This document shows, piece after piece, positions 49,060 through 58,223 of a DNA stretch of 64,000 bases (position 1 is the stretch's first letter; each line of letters opens with the position of its first letter). This DNA is from Thermoplasmata archaeon (GTDB lineage Archaea; Thermoplasmatota; Thermoplasmata; Lutacidiplasmatales; UBA184), in assembly GCA_028864975.1 (NCBI GenBank), contig JAGWLG010000003.1:62001-126000 (forward strand), written 5' to 3'. The notes beneath the pieces were generated by a model that had not been told where the DNA came from, made no database searches, and was given only the letters and a program-made list of their open reading frames with translations. The translations under genes and the position numbers were made by a program.

Positions 49060-50073
49060 CTATGCCGAGACCAGCTTTTCGGGCCCTGAAGCAGCGTTAG
49101 CCCAACGCCTAATGTCGGCGTCGACCATGATTCGGACAAGGTCGGCGAACTTCACCTTCGGGACCCAGCCCAACTTCTCCCGGGCTTTGCTCGCGTTCCC
49201 CAGGAGATGGTCGACGTCCGCGGGCCGGGCGAACCTGGGATCGAGCTCCACATGCTTCGACCAGTCAGGGATCCCGACGTGGCGGAAGGCGAGGTCGACG
49301 AACTCCCGGACCGAGTGGGCCTCTCCCGTCGCACCGATGAAGTCGTTCGGGGTCGGCTGCTGCAGCATCCTCCACATCATCTCCGTGTACTCGGGGGCGT
49401 ACCCCCAGTCTCGGTGCGTCTCAAGGGTCCCGAGGCGGATGGTCCTGGCGTGGCCGAGCTTGATCCGGGCGACCCCGTCGGAGACCTTTCGCGTCAGGAA
49501 CTCCATGCCCCGACGTTCGGACTCGTGGTTGTAGAGGATCCCGTTCGAGACGTGGAGCCCGTAGCTCTCCCGGTAGTTCACGCAGGCCCAGTAGGCGTAG
49601 ACCTTGGCGACCCCGTAGGGACTCCTCGGGTAGAAGGGGGTCCTCTCGGTCTGGGGCGACTCGACGACCTTCCCGAACATCTCCGAGCTCGAGGCCTGGT
49701 AGAACCGCGCCTTGTCGGCCCGGCTCCTCATGGCCTCCAGCATCCGGACGGCTCCCAGCCCGGTCACTTCGCCCGTGACCACCGGCTGGTTGAACGAAAC
49801 GCCGACGAAGCTCTGGGCCGCGAGGTTGTAGATCTCGTCCGGCTCGCTCCGGCGGACCGCGGATTCCAGGGAGGCCTGGTCGTGGAGGTCTCCGTCGACC
49901 AGATGGATCCGGTCCACGATGTGATGGATGTTTTGGGTGTTGGGCGTGGAGAGCCGCCGGACCATGCCATAGACCTCGTAGCCCTTCGAGAGCAGCTGTT
50001 CCGCCAGGAAGCTCCCGTCCTGTCCCGTGATCCCCGTGATCAGGGCTCTCTTCCCTTGCGGTGCTGACGTCAC
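49060..50073 (-). CDS. gmd: GDP-mannose 4,6-dehydratase
   Basis: Converts GDP-mannose to GDP-4-keto-6-deoxymannose, the precursor of GDP-fucose, rhamnose or perosamine-type sugars for surface glycans. 337 residues, an extended [40 protein letters not shown], the catalytic SSSEMFGKV (Ser, Glu), [15 protein letters not shown] with Yxxx[19 protein letters not shown] and [26 protein letters not shown]. All motifs of Gmd are present. It is divergent from a RecA-like ATPase gene. Confidence 0.93.
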   Translation of the reverse strand: MTSAPQGKRALITGITGQDGSFLAEQLLSKGYEVYGMVRRLSTPNTQNIHHIVDRIHLVDGDLHDQASLESAVRRSEPDEIYNLAAQSFVGVSFNQPVVTGEVTGLGAVRMLEAMRSRADKARFYQASSSEMFGKVVESPQTERTPFYPRSPYGVAKVYAYWACVNYRESYGLHVSNGILYNHESERRGMEFLTRKVSDGVARIKLGHARTIRLGTLETHRDWGYAPEYTEMMWRMLQQPTPNDFIGATGEAHSVREFVDLAFRHVGIPDWSKHVELDPRFARPADVDHLLGNASKAREKLGWVPKVKFADLVRIMVDADIRRWANAASGPEKLVSA

Positions 50074-50268
50074 GGAGCGTCGGCACGCGGCGGTGCCCTT
50101 GAACCTTCCGGACGGAGGCGTCCCTTCGGTGTTCCCTGTCTCGGAAGATGCGAACGCTACCGTGCGCCCTGAGCGCTACGAATGTCGTTGCGAGGCCTTG
50201 CGGAGCAGCTTTCTACTCCATTTCCTCTGGATTTGTGCCCTTCGCCCAGGCCGAACCTAGGAAGGACG

Positions 50269-51744
50269 ATGCACCGGAACGAGGGTTCCACGTCATCCGA
50301 GGGTCGCGACCACGCCACAGAGCGCCCCACCCCACCGAAGGAGCTTCTGGACTTCCTACACGAGGCGGAACCTCGGACCCTACTGCTTTGCGGCGTCCCG
50401 GGCGCCGGCAAGACCACGCTCGCGCTTTCGCTCCTCTACGCCCTGGACCGATCGTCCTTCTACATCTCGACCCGCGTGGGTCGAGGGAAGCTGCTGCACC
50501 ACTTCCCCTGGTTGGTCGGAGCGCTCTCGCCCGACCGCCTGGTCGACCTCGAGGACGTACGGCCTGCTAGCGACCGGCAGGAGGACCTGCTCCGCCTCTT
50601 GGACCAGCTCACCGATTCAATCGACCCGCTCTCGGCCGGCCGTCGGATCCGCGATTTCCTCGATGTGCCCGAGACGCTCGCCCGGGCGCTGGGCGAGACC
50701 CCCGCGCGGGCGGGCCACCGGTTCCTGTTCATCGATAGCTGGGAGGGGCTGGTCGAGCCCTACATCCACCTGCTGGGGCTGGACGACCTCGGGAGGTCCA
50801 GCCTGGAGCATGGCCTGCTATCCCTCTTCCACGCGGCGGGGTTCTCGCTGGTACTCTGCGCGGAAGGCACGGCCCCTCAGGCCCTCTCCTACCTTGCCGA
50901 TGGCGTGGTCGAGCTCCGGTCGGAGGCCCTCGACGGGGGCATCCTGCGGCACTTCGAGGTCCGGAAGCTCCGGGGTGTGTCGATCCCGCGGACCTCGACA
51001 GCCTTCACGCTTCACGGGGGCTACTTCACCTGCTGTCCCCCGCTTCCCCACCTCCTGCGGCCCCCTCACGGGGTCATCCCCCACACGGCCGCACCGACAG
51101 GACCTTTGGAGGCCCTGAGCTTCGGAATCCCGTGCCTCGACCAGAGTGTCGGGGTCATCGCCCCGGGGGAGACGATCCTCACCGAGCTCGACGGGAAGGT
51201 CTCCTCGATCCCGCTGATCGCCCTTCTCGGCCCGCTCTACCTCCGTGCTCTCCAGGGGGGTTGGAAGGTGACGCTGTTGACCGACCTGGCGCTCTCTCCC
51301 CGCGTCGTCTCGGAGACACTTCGTCACGACTTCCCCGAAGCGGCGCAGAGCTTCGAGCTCCAGCATCTTCCGACCTCCAGCCGGCGGGGCCCGAAGGAGC
51401 TCTGGGAGGACCTCCGTGCTTCCCTGGGACCCCGAACGGTCCTGGGGGTGTCGGTGCGTTCGCTCATGGCGCTCACTCCTCTTCCGGGAGAGGACCTGGT
51501 TTCCCGGATCGCCGAGCTCCAGATCCTGGCTCGCGAACAAGGCGCCGTGCTCTCCCTCGTTATCGGAGCGCGCGACCCGTTGCTCTCCCTGCTGGCGACG
51601 CTCGTGCCCCTCCATCTTACCCTGACCGACCACCATGGGACGTTCATCATCGGCGGGAGGTACCCCGTGGTCCCCCGGGTGGCCATCCTGGTCGAAGGGA
51701 GCTCCGACCGCGACCGCCACTACCGGTACGTTCCCGTGGCCTGA
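50269..51744 (+). CDS. RecA-superfamily ATPase (GvpD/KaiC-like)
   Basis: Predicted cytosolic ATPase, probably regulatory. 491 residues from the ATG at 50269 (AGGAAGGACG upstream). Walker A is GVPGAGKT (42-49) after LLDFLHEAEPRTLLLC; FLFIDSWEGLVEPY near 152-163 is Walker B. A second RecA-like half begins about residue 280 (LEALSFGIPCLDQSVGVIAPGETILTELDGKVSSIPLIALLGPLYLRALQGGWKVTLLTD) but its phosphate-binding loop is degenerate, so only the first half should bind ATP. The layout recalls archaeal GvpD-type proteins. It ends 39 nt before the giant surface-protein gene. Confidence 0.78.
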   Translation: MHRNEGSTSSEGRDHATERPTPPKELLDFLHEAEPRTLLLCGVPGAGKTTLALSLLYALDRSSFYISTRVGRGKLLHHFPWLVGALSPDRLVDLEDVRPASDRQEDLLRLLDQLTDSIDPLSAGRRIRDFLDVPETLARALGETPARAGHRFLFIDSWEGLVEPYIHLLGLDDLGRSSLEHGLLSLFHAAGFSLVLCAEGTAPQALSYLADGVVELRSEALDGGILRHFEVRKLRGVSIPRTSTAFTLHGGYFTCCPPLPHLLRPPHGVIPHTAAPTGPLEALSFGIPCLDQSVGVIAPGETILTELDGKVSSIPLIALLGPLYLRALQGGWKVTLLTDLALSPRVVSETLRHDFPEAAQSFELQHLPTSSRRGPKELWEDLRASLGPRTVLGVSVRSLMALTPLPGEDLVSRIAELQILAREQGAVLSLVIGARDPLLSLLATLVPLHLTLTDHHGTFIIGGRYPVVPRVAILVEGSSDRDRHYRYVPVA

Positions 51745-51783
51745 CGAGCCTCCCAAGGGAACCTTCCTTTACCTCCCGACACC

Positions 51784-54700
51784 ATGGTGGGGGCGTTGCG
51801 TCCCAGGACCCCCCTCTCCGCTGGCGATGTTCGGGCGCTTTCACGCACATGCACCCTCGTGGTCTTGACGGCCCTTCTCCTGCCGACAGGAGGTCTCCCC
51901 ACACACGGCCTGGCGGCGTCGGCCCCCTCCCCATCCACCCTGTCGTCGCACTCCTCCACGACCTCGGCCGGAGGCTCTAGTTCGCCGAACGTCCCTTCGG
52001 CGACGACGTTCCCGTGGTACGGGGGCCTCGATTACTCCGGGACGAACACGAGCGGGGTCGCCCTCTTCCTGGGCAATCTCACGATTCCCTCCGGGGTCAA
52101 CGACGCTTTCGGGTTCAACTACACGGCGGGGGTCGGAGCGCCGGACCTTTCCTGCTCCCGGGCCTCGGCGGGGATCGAGGACAGCGCGGGGGTCTGGAGG
52201 TTCCACTGGTCCCTGACTCCTCTCGGCGGGGCGACCCGGGAGGGATGGGCGCTCCATCTCGCTCCCGGGGACACCTATCAGCTGATGGTCGCCGTGGCCG
52301 CGGGCCGTCTCATCTCCTCGGTCTACAACGTCTCCAACGGCAACTTCTACCCCGCGTCCACCATCCCCGACGCGTACGGGGCGCTCTCGGACGGAAGTTC
52401 CGGGTTGCTCACCGGCCCGTCGACCTGCGCGGGGGCGACCGTAGGGCTCCAGGTGAACCTGACCGTCCGGGCGATCTTCGGGGGCTCCACCCCCTCGCGC
52501 GACCTGTTCGTTCAGGACGAAGGGATCGCGCTCGCTTCCTCGTCGACCACCATCCTTGAGGCCCCGAACCTGTGGAACCCCTACTTCCACAGCGCCCCGG
52601 CGGCCTTCGCCCCTGCGCAGTCGTGGGCGACCTCCGACCTGCTGGTCCTCGTGAGCGAACATCCTCCCCTCTCCTTGTCGACGACCACCGCACCACCCAC
52701 GGACCTCGACGTGGGGATGGCGGCCTCGGTGGGCATTGCCGGGGTGCCTCACACGCTCAAAGTGGGAGGGAACACCAACACCTACGTCTTCTCGCAGGTC
52801 GAGTTCGGTGGCTACCCGGGGACGGGGGTCCTCTCGTTCGCGACGTGCCACAGCCTGAACGGATCGAACTCGAACCCCGGTTATCCTGGCGGGGACCCGG
52901 GGATTCCCGGGGAGTACGGCTACTCGAGCAACACGACGGTCTCCGACATCTTCCTCTCCTATGTCCTCGACCCCGCGACGAACCTTTCCGTCGACGAACG
53001 CTGCTTCACGGGGGCGCTGACGACCGCAGGGAACCTGTCGGTCTGGGGTCTCTCCTACTTGACCTACGAGACCTACATCACGACGAACCCCACGACGACC
53101 TACGTGGACGCGCTCTCGAGCGGGCCCAGGGAACAGCTCGCGATGAACGCCTTGAGCTGGAACGTCGCGGTCCATGCGCTGCCCCGGGTCGGAGCGTCGA
53201 GCTCGACCCCCAAGGTCCTGGTCGGACAGAACGCCGTTTTCAACGGGTGGGAACAGGGAGGATCTCCCACGCTCACCTACACCTGGTACGTGGACGGGGC
53301 TCCGCAAGGGACCTGCACGACGCTCACCTGTTCGATCTCCTGGGGGAGCGCCGGGGGCCACCAGGTGTGGGTTGCCGTGGTGGACGGGTACGGGGCTCGG
53401 GCCGTGAGCGCCCATCTCAACGAGACCGTCTACCCGGCGCTCGGGGTCAGCATCGCGCCGTACCCGACCTTGCTCGGCACGGTGGGAACCCCGGCCGCGT
53501 TCGCGGCCTCGGTCTCAGGAGGGACCTGGGGGAACCGCTACGACTTCTGGGTGAACGGCAGCGGGTCGCCGATCCAACCCGGCACGAGCGGGAGCTTCAC
53601 GTTCGTTCCTCCCCACGGCACGACCTACCAGGTCTGGGTCGTCGTCAACGACTCTTCCGGGAACGTCGCGGTCTCGCCGCACACGAACCTGACGGTGGCC
53701 TGGGGGCTCGCAGCGCTGCTCTCGCCGCTCTCCGTGGCGCTGGAGCTGGGGACAGGGACCCAGGCCACGCTCGGGGTGGCTCTCTCGGGTGGAGCTCCTC
53801 CGTATACGGTGAACTGGAACGCTCCGGGGTCGACCCTGCTGGGGACGTGCTCGCGCCAGTGCAACATCAGTTCCGCTCCGACCTCGGGCCTTCCCGGGAC
53901 CTACCCCGTGTGGGTGGGGCTCACCGACTCCGGGGGAAGGTACGTGGCCAGCGCCCACGCGAACCTGACCATCGTCCCAGGGCTGGCCTTCTCGGCCTGG
54001 AAGGCCCTCGCCACGGTCGACGCGGGGGCGAACGTGACTTTGAACGCGACCTTCTCGGGGGGGATGGGCCCGTTCACCTACGCCTGGAGCCAGAACGGGA
54101 AGGCGGTCGCATCTTGTGCCGCCACCTCGAACTGTTCGATGACGTTCCCGAGCACCGGTAGCTGGCAGGTGCAGGTGCTCGCCTCCGACCCCCTGGGCGG
54201 GCGCGCGACCTCCCGCGTGCTGTGGGTCAACGCGACCTCCCCCCTCGAGGTCCGGATCTCTCCCCTTTCCGGTACTGGCGAGGTGGGGCTCTCGGAGCTC
54301 CTCGACGCGACCGTGCTGAACGGAACCGGGGGGGTCGCCTACGGGTTCCTGACGGACCGGAGCGTGGGCCCCTTCGGGGTCGGGCCCTCGAACCAGTACC
54401 TCTGGTCCCCCACCGTGAGCGGACCGACGCAGCTCTGGGCGGAGGCTAACGACTCGTCGGGCTTCCGCAACGTGAGCGGCCACCTGAACCTCTCCGTTCT
54501 CCCTCCCCTCGCCGTGACCCTCTCGCCGTCGCCCATCACGTCTGTCGCGGCAGGAGGGACGCTGAACGCGACGGCGACCGTGTCGGGGGGTCTCGCGAGC
54601 TTCACCTACCTTTGGTACGGCGATGGGACCCCCGTGGGAAGCTGCGCCCTGAGCTTCTGTGTGTTCCGATGGACGACGACCGGCATCCACGAGATCTGGG

Positions 54701-55758
54701 CCAGCGTGACCGATGCGCTGGGGGCGATCGCGGTCACCTCCCACACGAACGTCACCGTCAGCGTGGGGAGGACCTACCTCGTGACCTTCCTGGTGGGGCC
54801 TACCACCGGAGGTTCGATCACGCTGAACGGAGCCACCGTAGCCTCGGGGAACGGCTCGAGGCTGCTCATGGGCCCCTACGGGGTCGTGGCCACGCCCTCC
54901 TCAGGGTTCCTCTTCGTGGGCTGGGCGGTCTTCGGGTCCTCGGTGCTTGCGGTCAGCTCCCCCACCTCCGCGTCCATCACCCTCCAGGTCGGGGGGAACG
55001 GCACCCTCCTTGCAGAGTTCTCCGGCTTCGTACGGTACTCCGTGGACGTTGGGATCGACCCCGGCGGATCGGCGGGGCTTTCCGTCAACGGGAGCCAGGC
55101 CCTGAACGGTTCGACCCTCTCGCTCCGAGCCGGAGTCTACCGTCTTGTCGCCACGCCGACCCCGGGGTTCGTCTTCCTCGGGTGGGTCCCTACAGGAGGT
55201 GCGTGGGCGCTGCCCAACACGTCCAACCCCGCCTCGACCCTGCTCGAAGTGGCGGGGGACGGGTCGATCACGCTCGACGCGATGAGCACCTCGGGAAGCA
55301 ACCTCTTCCAGGTCGAGTTGCTGAGCGCTCCCGCGGGCGTGGGGGCCAAGATCGCGCTCGGTCCCTACCAGCCGGCCCCGTCGGTCGAGGTGGCCGCAGG
55401 GTCCTACGCCCTCTCCGTTGGGGTCCCCTCGGGGTACCGCTTCACGGGATGGGAGGCGAGCGGGGGTGTCACCATCGCCTCGACCTCTTCCTCGAGGACC
55501 ACGGTCGAGGTCAGCGGGAACGGTAGCATCACGGCCAGATTGGTGAGCACCACGACGGGAGGGATCTTTGGTCTCTCCGGTGTCAGTCTCGAGGTCTTCG
55601 GGGCGCTGCTGCTCGCCCTCGTGGTCCTCGTGGTCGTGGGAGTAGCTCGCCATCGGGCGCACGCTCGGCAGCGGCCACCCGTGCCCCCTCCGAGGGCGGA
55701 CCCTCGGGACGCCTCCGGGGAACCGTGGGAGGCTGACGGGGCTGACGGCGAGGCCTAG
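51784..55758 (+). CDS. Giant surface protein with Ig-like and basket-like repeats and C-terminal anchor
   Basis: Probable S-layer-associated or adhesive protein; no enzymatic motif seen. 1324 residues: signal at about 22-45; an N-terminal globular region (70-465); six Ig/PKD-like modules at about 469-549, 550-639, 640-729, 730-819, 820-905 and 906-993, recognisable by VSGG, YxW, a pair of Cys, and a final S.H.NLTV; three modules at about 994-1252 that follow the pattern TYLVTFLVGPTTGGSITLNG ... GPYGVVATPSSGFLFVGW ... GNGTLLAEF; membrane segment at about 1265-1290; a short His/Arg then acidic tail. More than 25 N-glycosylation sequons. The last modules resemble those of the GH25 protein. Confidence 0.85.
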   Translation: MVGALRPRTPLSAGDVRALSRTCTLVVLTALLLPTGGLPTHGLAASAPSPSTLSSHSSTTSAGGSSSPNVPSATTFPWYGGLDYSGTNTSGVALFLGNLTIPSGVNDAFGFNYTAGVGAPDLSCSRASAGIEDSAGVWRFHWSLTPLGGATREGWALHLAPGDTYQLMVAVAAGRLISSVYNVSNGNFYPASTIPDAYGALSDGSSGLLTGPSTCAGATVGLQVNLTVRAIFGGSTPSRDLFVQDEGIALASSSTTILEAPNLWNPYFHSAPAAFAPAQSWATSDLLVLVSEHPPLSLSTTTAPPTDLDVGMAASVGIAGVPHTLKVGGNTNTYVFSQVEFGGYPGTGVLSFATCHSLNGSNSNPGYPGGDPGIPGEYGYSSNTTVSDIFLSYVLDPATNLSVDERCFTGALTTAGNLSVWGLSYLTYETYITTNPTTTYVDALSSGPREQLAMNALSWNVAVHALPRVGASSSTPKVLVGQNAVFNGWEQGGSPTLTYTWYVDGAPQGTCTTLTCSISWGSAGGHQVWVAVVDGYGARAVSAHLNETVYPALGVSIAPYPTLLGTVGTPAAFAASVSGGTWGNRYDFWVNGSGSPIQPGTSGSFTFVPPHGTTYQVWVVVNDSSGNVAVSPHTNLTVAWGLAALLSPLSVALELGTGTQATLGVALSGGAPPYTVNWNAPGSTLLGTCSRQCNISSAPTSGLPGTYPVWVGLTDSGGRYVASAHANLTIVPGLAFSAWKALATVDAGANVTLNATFSGGMGPFTYAWSQNGKAVASCAATSNCSMTFPSTGSWQVQVLASDPLGGRATSRVLWVNATSPLEVRISPLSGTGEVGLSELLDATVLNGTGGVAYGFLTDRSVGPFGVGPSNQYLWSPTVSGPTQLWAEANDSSGFRNVSGHLNLSVLPPLAVTLSPSPITSVAAGGTLNATATVSGGLASFTYLWYGDGTPVGSCALSFCVFRWTTTGIHEIWASVTDALGAIAVTSHTNVTVSVGRTYLVTFLVGPTTGGSITLNGATVASGNGSRLLMGPYGVVATPSSGFLFVGWAVFGSSVLAVSSPTSASITLQVGGNGTLLAEFSGFVRYSVDVGIDPGGSAGLSVNGSQALNGSTLSLRAGVYRLVATPTPGFVFLGWVPTGGAWALPNTSNPASTLLEVAGDGSITLDAMSTSGSNLFQVELLSAPAGVGAKIALGPYQPAPSVEVAAGSYALSVGVPSGYRFTGWEASGGVTIASTSSSRTTVEVSGNGSITARLVSTTTGGIFGLSGVSLEVFGALLLALVVLVVVGVARHRAHARQRPPVPPPRADPRDASGEPWEADGADGEA

Positions 55759-55870
55759 GGACCGCTCCCGGGCAACTGAGTCCCGGGCCGATGGGCGTTG
55801 GTGGAACATTTCCTGCTCCTCGTTGAGCTGATGCTGTCATACCAACCCAACGTTCGCGTCGTCTCCTTTC
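55759..55870 (-). ncRNA. Candidate omega-RNA / right-end region of the TnpB element
   Basis: Downstream of the tnpB stop on the minus strand a structure can be drawn: GGGTTGGT pairs with ACCAACGCCC (one bulged G) around a 36-nt loop containing a small GGAA-ATG-TTCC hairpin, followed by a repeated CCCGGG pair. TnpB guide RNAs are normally transcribed from this end of the element, overlapping the gene's 3' end. The exact end of the element and the guide boundary cannot be fixed from one copy. Confidence 0.3.
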
Positions 55871-57130
55871 ACCCGCTCGTCCGAGGGGCCCGGGCCTGTC
55901 GCCAGGTCCGGACGCCACGCCGCCGCGTCTAGGAGCGCGTTGCGCGCGCTCGGGGGAAGAGCCGCTCCCCGTTGGGACTCCCGCCCCCGGTCCAGGATGA
56001 CGATCGCCGCCCCCCGGTCCCGATGCCACGAGCCCTGGCAGTCCGCGCAGTCCGAGCGTCTCCACGTCGGGTGCGTCAGCGACCCTCCGCACCGGGGGCA
56101 TGTCGACGACGTCCCCCTCGCGTTCACCCGCACGACCGCGCTACGGGCCTTGTAGCCTACGATCCGCTGGATCTGCCCGTGGGTCCACGCAGAAAGCGCT
56201 CGTCGCTGGTCGGGGTTCCCTTGTCGCTTCTCCTTCAGGATCTGCTCGGTCGTCTCGGAGAGGTCCTCGAAGATGATGGTCCGGTCCCCCACGGACTTCA
56301 GGAGGTCGTTGGCCGCCTTGTGCAAGAGAGGGGTCACCCGGTTCCTCTCCCGTCCCTTGTTCCGTCGGAGGATGCGTCGCTGCGCCCGCAGGTCATTCGG
56401 AAGGCGCTCTTGGATCGAACGACGCTTGCGCACCATCGCTCCCTGGATACGAGGTCGCGGTTAGGTCGACCGTCCCCGTCCTTCCAACGGAGGTGGCGAA
56501 GTCCGCGCTCGGCATGTTGGGGTCGACCCCGACGCTCTCCGGGTGCACAGAGGGCTCCAGCGGGAGACGGGAGTTGAACACGAGCTTGCGGTCGGTCACC
56601 GCTAGCCCGAACTCCCCGCCGCTTTCCTCGAGGTAGCTCCAGAAGAGGGGGTGGCGGGTGTCCGAGAGGTCGATGCGGACGTGCCACTCGTGAGCGAGGG
56701 TGATGTCCAGCACCTTCCCGTCCAGACGAAAGAGGTTTCGATGGAGGCTCGCCTTGAGGTTCCTCCGTCGCGGGAGGACGTCTTTCATCCGAGCGAACTT
56801 CTTCGGGTCGTGCCGACGGGCTCGCCGCAGGAGCTTGTCCCAGGCGGCGAGGGTGGCCGAGGTCTCGTTGGCGATGGTCACGGCCCAGCTGGAGGCGAGG
56901 TGCTCGTAGTGCGCGCGCCGCCGGGGGTAGGAGCGCTTGGTGGCCTCGAACCGCGATTCTTCGGGATGGGCTCGCCAGTCGGGGATGAGGTGGTTGACGG
57001 CGGAGGAGACGTCATAGAGGGCGCGTAGCAGGCCCTCGTCGGGGAGGTAAGGGAGGACCACGGTGCGGACCGCCTTGGTGTTCCATCGCGGCACATGGGA
57101 GAGACGTCGAACCCCCTTCTTGATGTTCAA
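55837..57130 (-). pseudogene. tnpB: IS1341-type TnpB, split by a frameshift
   Basis: RNA-guided nuclease of IS200/IS605-type elements. Two frames overlap by 44 nt: 57130-56393 (TTG start) carries the N-terminal half up to the first RuvC Asp in SVGVDPN (D203), and 56436-55837 carries the rest, with Glu in IIFEDL (E57), the zinc ribbon C113/C116/C130/C133 and the final Asp in HRDRGAAIVIL (D140). Joined they give about 430 residues, a normal TnpB. All catalytic residues survive, so the break looks recent, is a sequencing error, or is bypassed. No tnpA is nearby. It inserts just behind the giant surface-protein gene. Confidence 0.82.
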
Positions 57131-57218
57131 GGAGATGGTGAAATCGTGTGCTAGGTGAGCCCTAAGGCGGATGTCACATTCTTAACTCAAAGCGCTATAG
57201 GGGCCGGCGGGAAGCCTG

Positions 57219-57749
57219 GTGACCGACGGCGCACATCATCGCACCCTGCCCAGCAGCGAGGCGGTGAAGCTCGAGGCGGTGGCGCGTCTCCTGCGGCAGG
57301 CGCTTCGATTAGCGGAGGGGGCAGAGGCCTCCGCCCAATCGGCCGCAAGCTCGGAAGGGCCACAGGCCGGCGGTCACAGCCATGGTGGAGCCGCCGCACC
57401 GGCGGTCCCACCCGCTCCTGCCGACGGACCTGCTTCCCGCTCACCGCCCTCCGGGGAAGCTCCCCGTCCATCCGGGGGCGGAGGCCCAGCTCAAGTCGGC
57501 TACCTTCTGGGCTTGCTCCAGACCGAGCAGGCACGGATCGAGGAGTCGAAGAAGGAGGTCGCGCGCAAGGACACCGAGCTCTCCCTGAAGCTCCAGTTCG
57601 CGAAGAAGAAGGAAGAGGAACTCGAGGCGCGGGAGTCCGAGCTCAAGAAGCTCGATGCCCAAGTGCGGGTCCGTGAGATGCAGATCTCGCGCCGCGAGGA
57701 ACGGATGCGTGAGATGGGGCGGATGGGCCCGGCCGAGAAGGAAGGATAG
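57219..57749 (+). CDS. Coiled-coil protein of unknown function
   Basis: 176 residues from a GTG start. A short helix (SSEAVKLEAVARLLRQALRLAEGAEA) is followed by an Ala/Gly/Pro/His-rich linker (about 42-90) and a long charged coiled coil (about 91-170, GYLLGLLQTEQARIEESKKEVARKDTELSLKLQFAKKKEEELEARESELKKLDAQVRVREMQISRREERMREMGRM). GCTATAGG about 25 nt upstream may be a TATA box giving a leaderless transcript. Family and role not recognised. Confidence 0.65.
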   Translation: MTDGAHHRTLPSSEAVKLEAVARLLRQALRLAEGAEASAQSAASSEGPQAGGHSHGGAAAPAVPPAPADGPASRSPPSGEAPRPSGGGGPAQVGYLLGLLQTEQARIEESKKEVARKDTELSLKLQFAKKKEEELEARESELKKLDAQVRVREMQISRREERMREMGRMGPAEKEG

Positions 57750-57799
57750 GCCGCGGTCGGAGGGGCGGGACCTTCGCCCCGGAGGCGAGGGGCCCTACG

Positions 57800-58003
57800 T
57801 CACCGCGCCCTGGGGGGCGAGAGCGCGGATTCGGCGGCGACCTCCTTGCCAAGACCCGGACGTGACCGGTCCAGCTCGGAGAGGAAGGTCACGAGGAACG
57901 CCTCGGCTCGGCGCGGGTCCTCCTCGCGAGCAAGCAGGAATCCCCGGCACAATCGGGCGAGGTGGCCCCTTGCGCCCGAGCCAGGATCCCTTGAGGCGCT
58001 CAC
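57800..58003 (-). CDS. Small hypothetical protein
   Basis: 67 residues from a GTG at 58003 that has GGAGG six bases upstream; on the minus strand TTATATG at about 58070-58077 could be its TATA box. The product (ARGHLARLCRGFLLAREEDPRRAEAFLVTFLSELDRSRPGLGKEVAAESALSPPRAR) contains a plausible helical pair. An in-frame ATG at 58072 exists but overlaps the TATA-like sequence. No family recognised. Confidence 0.4.
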   Translation of the reverse strand: MSASRDPGSGARGHLARLCRGFLLAREEDPRRAEAFLVTFLSELDRSRPGLGKEVAAESALSPPRAR

Positions 58004-58223
58004 CTGCTCCCTCCGGAGGCTGACGGCGGGTCCCTCCCGCCGCCCGTAGATATACGCATAGGAGGGACGCATATAACCGAGCCGGTGGGTCCCGGGGACC
58101 TTGCCGGGCCGGGCGCGCGCCCCCCGGATTGCGGCGGGCCGCTTCGTTTTGCGTGGGAAGCTTCGAGGCCTCGTCCGAACCTTTATCCCCGGCGTCAGGG
58201 ATGCGGCAGCTCGAGGCTATGCC

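Noticed and set aside
53515..54744. Open frames antisense or out of frame inside the giant surface protein
   Set aside because: The plus-strand frame encodes regular Ig-like repeats with sequons and paired Cys; the others have no structure beyond G+C-driven composition.
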